From Cristatella mucedo (taxonomy: Eukaryota; Bryozoa; Phylactolaemata; Cristatellidae), in contig WPIO01000007.1 of the NCBI GenBank assembly GCA_009760855.2, forward strand, positions 12,719,221 to 12,783,220: DNA of 64,000 bases, read 5' to 3'. Below the pieces are notes generated by a model. That model saw only the letters and a list, made by a program, of their open reading frames with translations. It did not search any database and was not told the origin of the DNA. Every line of letters starts with the position of its first letter. Position 1 is the stretch's first letter. Of this stretch, positions 58,926-64,000 are shown piece after piece. Position numbers and translations under genes: made by a program.

Positions 58926-60035
58926 TCTCATTACCAAACCAGAAGAAGTGCAGTATCACTTACTATAGCATTGCATCAATATGCAGAACTTCCCCAGTCC
59001 GGTCACTTAGTAAAAAACGAAGACGTCTGTACTGAGAAGAAAGCCTTTCTTCGAGAGAAGAAGCAGTGGGGAGTAAGGAAAGTAAAAAAGAACAGGGATA
59101 GAGCAGTACTGAGAATGACCCGCACGGAACTAACACAAGAGCGAGCAGTAATGAGAAGGAAAGCAGTAAAAGCAGAAGAAGAAGCAGGTACTGAGAAGGT
59201 GGAAAGCAGTTAAAGAAGCAGAAGAGACCACAGTACTGAGACGTGGAAGACTTGTTTAAAAGGAAGAAGAACAGGACTGCGAAGGAAAGCGAGTACAAAC
59301 TGTAAGAAGAGGACAGTAATGAGGAAGGGAAAAGGCGAGTGGGTAAGAAACAGATAGAGAGAGCAGAAGACGGAAGGCAGCCAGTTAAGACAGAAGACGA
59401 GACGACAGTACTGAGAAAATTTGAAGAAGCGAGGTTAAAAAAGACGCAGGAAAAAATAAGTACTGAGCAAGGAAGAGAAGGAGGAGAGAAAACAGGAAGA
59501 AGGAGTTTACAGTGACGGAGCAAGGAAATGAAGTAAAAACAGAAAAGAGAAGAGTAGTGGAGAAACGAACAGCAGTGTAAAAGAACAGAAAGACGATACG
59601 AGTACTGAGAAGGAGAAGAGAGTAAAAATACAGACGAAGAACAGCATAACTGAGAAGGGGAAAGCAGTTTAAGAAGACCAGAAAGAAGAGCAGATACTGA
59701 AGGCGAAGGGAAAGCAACGAGTAAAAAACAGAAGAAGAACCAGATAGCGTGAGAACGGAAAGCCGTTGAGACAGAAGAAATAAGCAGTACTGAGAAGGGA
59801 GAAGCAAGTAAAAGATCAAGAAGACAAGAAGAGACAGTACTGCGAGAGGGAAAGAGTAGAAAAACCCAGAAGAGAGGACATGTTAAAGAGAAGAAAGCAG
59901 GAGTTGATGAGAAAGGGAGAAGAGCAAGGACAGTTGAGTTAGCAGTAAAAACAGAAGAAAGGAGCAGTAACTGAGAAGGAAAGCAGTAAAGAAAAGAGGA
60001 AGAGCAGTACCTGATAAGGGAAGCAGCCGGATTTG
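58926..60035. repeat. Satellite array, strongly degraded segment with a non-repeat interruption
   Basis: A short stretch (about 58926-59010) including 'TCACTTACTATAGCATTGC' is not satellite. Beyond it units are recognisable only as AGTACTGAG and GGAAAGC words with many single-base insertions and deletions. Confidence 0.8.
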
Positions 60036-60228
60036 GCATAGAGAAAAAGAGCCAGAAATGATAAGCTAAACTTTTAATTTACCTCATTATTTTAAACCCA
60101 TCCTATCACATTATGTGGGTAAGTCACGCCTATTCCAAACAGTAAATAATCGTCGTGCTCTAAAGGTAAAATCGAGTTAAAAACATCCTACTACGAACTA
60201 GTACATGAGAGGGAACGCAGGAGGATAA
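60036..60228. other. Non-satellite island within the array
   Basis: About 190 bp of ordinary AT-rich sequence ('TTTAATTTACCTCATTATTT' near 60073), different from the repeat and not matching any other part of the window. It is either an insertion or a fragment joined by mis-assembly. Confidence 0.7.
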
Positions 60229-63200
60229 AAAAAAATCAGGAAGAAGCGCAGGACCGAGAAGGAAAAGCAGAAGTTAAAAACCAGAAGAAAGAAGAACAAG
60301 TACTGGAGGAAGGGGAAGAAGTAAAAGACGAAGAGGCACAAGTAACTGAGGACGGAAGAGGCAGAGAAATACAGCAGAAGGACAACAGTGACTGCGAAGG
60401 CGGAAGCGAGAAGTAAAGAAACAGCAGGAAAGAAGAGCAGTTACTGAGTAAAGAAAAGCGAGTGTTAAAAAAAACAGAAGGACGCAAGAGTAGGGGAGGA
60501 AGACAGCGAGAAGTAGTCACAAGAAGAACAGTATGAGAAGGAATGCAGGTAACTGGGGAGGGAAAAGGCAGTAGTGAAAAGGAAAGCAATGTAAAGACGA
60601 AAAGCGCAGGTACTGCAGAGAGTGAAAGCAGGTAAAGAAAGAAACAGGAAGAAGAGTACGTCGGGGAGGCAGGCAGAGTAAGAAAAGACAGGAAGAACCA
60701 GCTAGTACTGAGAAGAGAAGAGCAGCGGTGAAGAAAAAATGAAGAAGAGGCAGAGTAGGGAAGAGAGGAAAGCTGTATTGAAACGAGAAGAAAGGCCAGT
60801 ACTGAGAGAGGAAAGAAGCGGATTACCAGAGAAGAACAATAGAAGGAGGAAAGCAGAGTACGAGGACAGGAAGACAAACAGTAGCGGAGAGGAGGGAGCA
60901 GTGAAGTTACAAATCAGAAAACAGAAAAGTACTGAGAAGGAAAGAAGAGTAAAACTGGGAAGAGGAAGAGTACTGAGAAGGAAAGCAGTAAGAGTCAGTA
61001 AAGGAAGGAGCGAAAATAGTAACAAATAGAGAAGCGTTAGAAACAGAACGTGAGACTGAGAAAGGGGGATAGAGCGAGAGGTGTAGTAAAAAAGGGAAAG
61101 GAAGGAGGCGAGTACTGGACGGAGAAGGAGAGAAGGCGAAGTGAGTAAAAGCGATGGGAGAGGCGAGAAGAAGGTAACTGAGAGGATAGGGGAGGGAGAG
61201 AGGGAGAGTAAGATAGTAAATATTGTAGAGACTGAAAAAACAAGAAGGACAAGGCGAGAGTATGAGGAGTAGGGGGGGAAGGGACAGAAGCAGGAGTCAG
61301 AAAACAGAGAAGAAGTCAAGCAGCGCCCGGGAGCGTACTGAGAAGGGAGCAAGCAGGAGGGAGTAAAAAAAGGAAGAAGGCAAAAGACTGAGAAGGCGGA
61401 GGCAAGTTAGTGTGGTCTGCCACATAGTATAGTAAAAGAACAGGATAAGAAAGAGAGCAGTAGCTGAGAAGGAAAAAGAGCAGTTTGTTTCTAAAGAAAA
61501 AACGGAGAAGGAGGAGATGGAGTACGAGAAAGGACAGGCATGAGCAAGCAGTAAAAAGAACAGAAGAGGCGCGAAGAGAAGAAGGCCGCGATGAGGTACG
61601 GGAAGCGAGCGGAGGAAGCAGTTGGTAAAAAACGCAAGAAAGGGAGCAGTGAGGGCAGAGTACTGAAGAGAGGAGCAGGAACGCAGGAGCATTAAAAACA
61701 TAATGAGATATATGTTAAGAATGTAGTCAAGAGCGCGATAGCGGAAGGTAAGATAATCTGGAAGAAGAGCTGCTAAGTCGACAAAAAAAGTGAGTAATAA
61801 AACCAGCGAGAAGAAGGAGAGATGTAGTACTGAGAAGACAGGAGTAAAAGAACCGTAAGTTAAAAAAAGCGCCGAGCGGAGTACTGAGGAAATGGGGGGC
61901 GCGAAGAGGAGTAACAAGCTGAAGAAAGAGCGAAGGTAATGAGAGAAGGCGAAAGCTTTTAAAAGAAGAGAAGAGAGAGACAGTAGTGCGGAAGGAAAAC
62001 AGGAAGTAAAAACAGAAGGAAGAACATTACTGAGAGCGAAAGCTTTTTAAAACCGAAGAAGAACAGATACTGAGAAGGAAAGCAGAGTAAAAACAGAAGA
62101 AGACAGTACTGACATGAAGAGCAGAGTAAAAACAGAAGAAGAGCAGTACTGAGAAGGAAAGCAGTAAAAACAGAAGAAGAACAGTACTGAGAAGGAAAGC
62201 AGTAAAAACAGAAGAAGAACAGTACTGAGAAGGAGAAAGCAGTAAAAACAGAAGAAGAAATCGAGTACTGAGAAGGAAAGCAGTAAAAACAGAAGAAGAG
62301 CAGTCACTGAGGAAGGAAAGACGAAACAGAAGAAGAGTAGCAGTGAGAAGGAAAGCAGTAAAAACAGAAGAGGAGCAGTACTGAGAAGGAACGCACACTA
62401 AAAACAGAAGAAGAACAGTACTGAGAAGTGAAAGCAGTTAAAAACAGAAGAAGAGCCAGCCCAAAGAAGTACTGAGAAGAGAAAGCCAGAGTAAAAACAG
62501 AAGACGCAACAGGACATGAGAAGGAAAGCAGTAAAAATAACAACAGAAGAAGAACAGTATGGAGAAGGAAAGCAGCTAAAAAAAAACAGAAGAAGAACAG
62601 CTCCTGACGAAGGAAGGAAAGCAGTCAGTAACACCAAGAATATCAGTACCTGAGAGAAGGAAAGACAGAGTAAAAACAGAAGAAGAGACAGTACTGGAAG
62701 AAAGCAAGCAGTCAAACAACAGAAGAATGAAGAAGAGCAGATTACTAGAAGAGAAAGCCAGTACAGAACAGAAGAAGAACATTACTGAGAAGGAGAAGCA
62801 GAGTAAAAAAACAGCAAGAAGATCAAGCTACTGAGAAGGAGCAGCCCCAGTTACAACCGAAGAAGACACAGTATCTGAGAAGGAAAGCCAGCGCAAAAAA
62901 CAGAAGAGAAGAAGAGCAGTACTGAGAAGGCAAGCTAGTAAATATGCTAAAAAACAGAGAAAAGAAGAACAGTACTGAGAAGCGAAAGCAGCAGTAAACA
63001 ACAGAGCAAAAACAGTATGGAAGGAAAGCGAGAGAAGCAGGTAAAAACAGAATACGAGCAGCAGAGTAGCGGAGAAGCGAAAGCCCAGTAAAAACAGAGA
63101 AGAACAGACCACTAGCTTGAGAAGAAAGCCCAGAAGGTAAAAAACAGGGGGAAGGAAGAGCAGTACTGAGCACAGGCAAGCAGTAAAAACAGAACGCACC

Positions 63201-64000
63201 GAGCAGAGCTACTGAGAAGCAAGCAGGAGTTAAAAAAAGCAAAGAAGAACAGTACTGAAAGGAAAGCGGTTCCATAAAAAACAGAAGAATAACCAGTACC
63301 TGAGAAGGCAAGCCCAGTAAGTAAAAACAGAAGAAGAGCAAAGTACTGAGAAAGGAAAGCCAGTAAAAAACAGAAGCATAGGAAGCAGTACTGCGAAGGA
63401 AAGCAGTAAAAACTAAAAAACAGAAGAAAAGAAGAAAAGAGTAGTAACAGAAGAAGAGCAGTACTGAGAAGGAAAGCAGAGTAGAAACAGAAGAAGAGAC
63501 AGCACTGAGAAGGAAAGCAGAGACAGAAGAAGAACAGTACTGAGAAGGACAGTGAGTAAAAAAAGAAGAAGAGCAGTACTGAGAAGGCCCGCAGAGTAAA
63601 AACAGAAGAAAAACAGTACTGAGAAGGAAAGCAGAGTAAAACAGAAGAAGAACAGTACTGAGAAGGAAAGAAACAGAAGAAGAATAAAGTACTGAGGAAG
63701 GAAAGCAGAGTAAAAACAGAAGAAGAACAGTAATTGAGAAGGAAAGCAGAGTAAAAACAGAAGAAGAGCAGTACTGAGAAGGAAAGCAGTAAAACAGAGA
63801 AGAAGAACAGTACTGAGAAGGAAAGCAGTAAAACAGAAGAAGAACAGTACTGAGAAGGAAAGCAAATAAAACAGAAGAAGAACAGTACTGAGAAGGAAAG
63901 CAGAGTAAAAACAGAAGAAGAATTGAGTAATTGAGAAGGAAAGATGGAGTAAAAACAGAAGAAGAACAGTACTGAGAAGGAAAGCAGTAAAAACAGAAGA
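60229..64000. repeat. Satellite array, degraded then recovering, runs off window
   Basis: 60229 to about 62000 is the most corrupted part. From about 62050 units regain the same form as at 51-53 kb, with indels still frequent to the end. All minus-strand open frames here (Leu/Ser/Phe-rich) are by-products of the repeat. Confidence 0.9.

Overview
The window looks like nuclear DNA of an invertebrate metazoan. It has decayed CR1/L2-type non-LTR retrotransposons on both strands, a tRNA-derived SINE-like repeat, GC-rich islands with long CCG/CGG runs, GT-AG spliced exons with consistent phases, and two large satellite arrays. Nothing bacterial or organellar was seen (no operons, rRNA or CRISPR). 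The species cannot be named from the sequence. Most long open frames here come from low-complexity or satellite DNA and are not genes.

Layout. 0-6.2 kb: several broken copies of one CR1/L2-like LINE (called family A; (ATT)n tail), including a fold-back palindrome. 6.2-13.1 kb: mostly unassigned DNA with a family B LINE 3' end (8.5 kb), an old family A copy (9.5-10.3 kb) and a SINE-like repeat (11.1 kb). 13.1-15.2 kb: GC-rich island with a long CCG run and a near-consensus splice donor. 15.2-19.5 kb: a second SINE-like copy, otherwise unassigned. 19.5-24.2 kb: large GC-rich island holding the only convincing host gene, on the minus strand. Four exon pieces are proposed; two of the three junctions are well supported. 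The predicted protein starts with a possible signal peptide and ends in a segment resembling the C-terminal half of a TGF-beta propeptide. No mature ligand domain was found. 24.3-25.9 kb: family B LINE with endonuclease and RT C-terminal parts but no RT core. 26-28.1 kb: GC-rich block, AT and GA tracts. 28.1-32.4 kb: family B copies around a probable non-autonomous LTR retrotransposon whose internal ORF contains a 15-bp coding minisatellite. 33.4-36.3 kb: 20-bp satellite (about 144 units). 36.5-47.2 kb: cluster of family A copies in both orientations, some nested. 44.5-50.8 kb: two further GC-rich islands with CCG runs and strong palindromes. 50.9-51.0 kb: sequence resembling a Tigger/pogo transposon end. 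51.2-64 kb: purine-rich 38/40-bp satellite with higher-order periodicity, running off the window. Its middle part is so indel-ridden that assembly error is a serious possibility.

Function. There is no operon-like cooperation. The host-gene content is one putative secreted signalling protein on the minus strand with a GC-rich upstream region and a CAG run just upstream of its start codon. Everything else recognised is mobile or tandemly repeated DNA.
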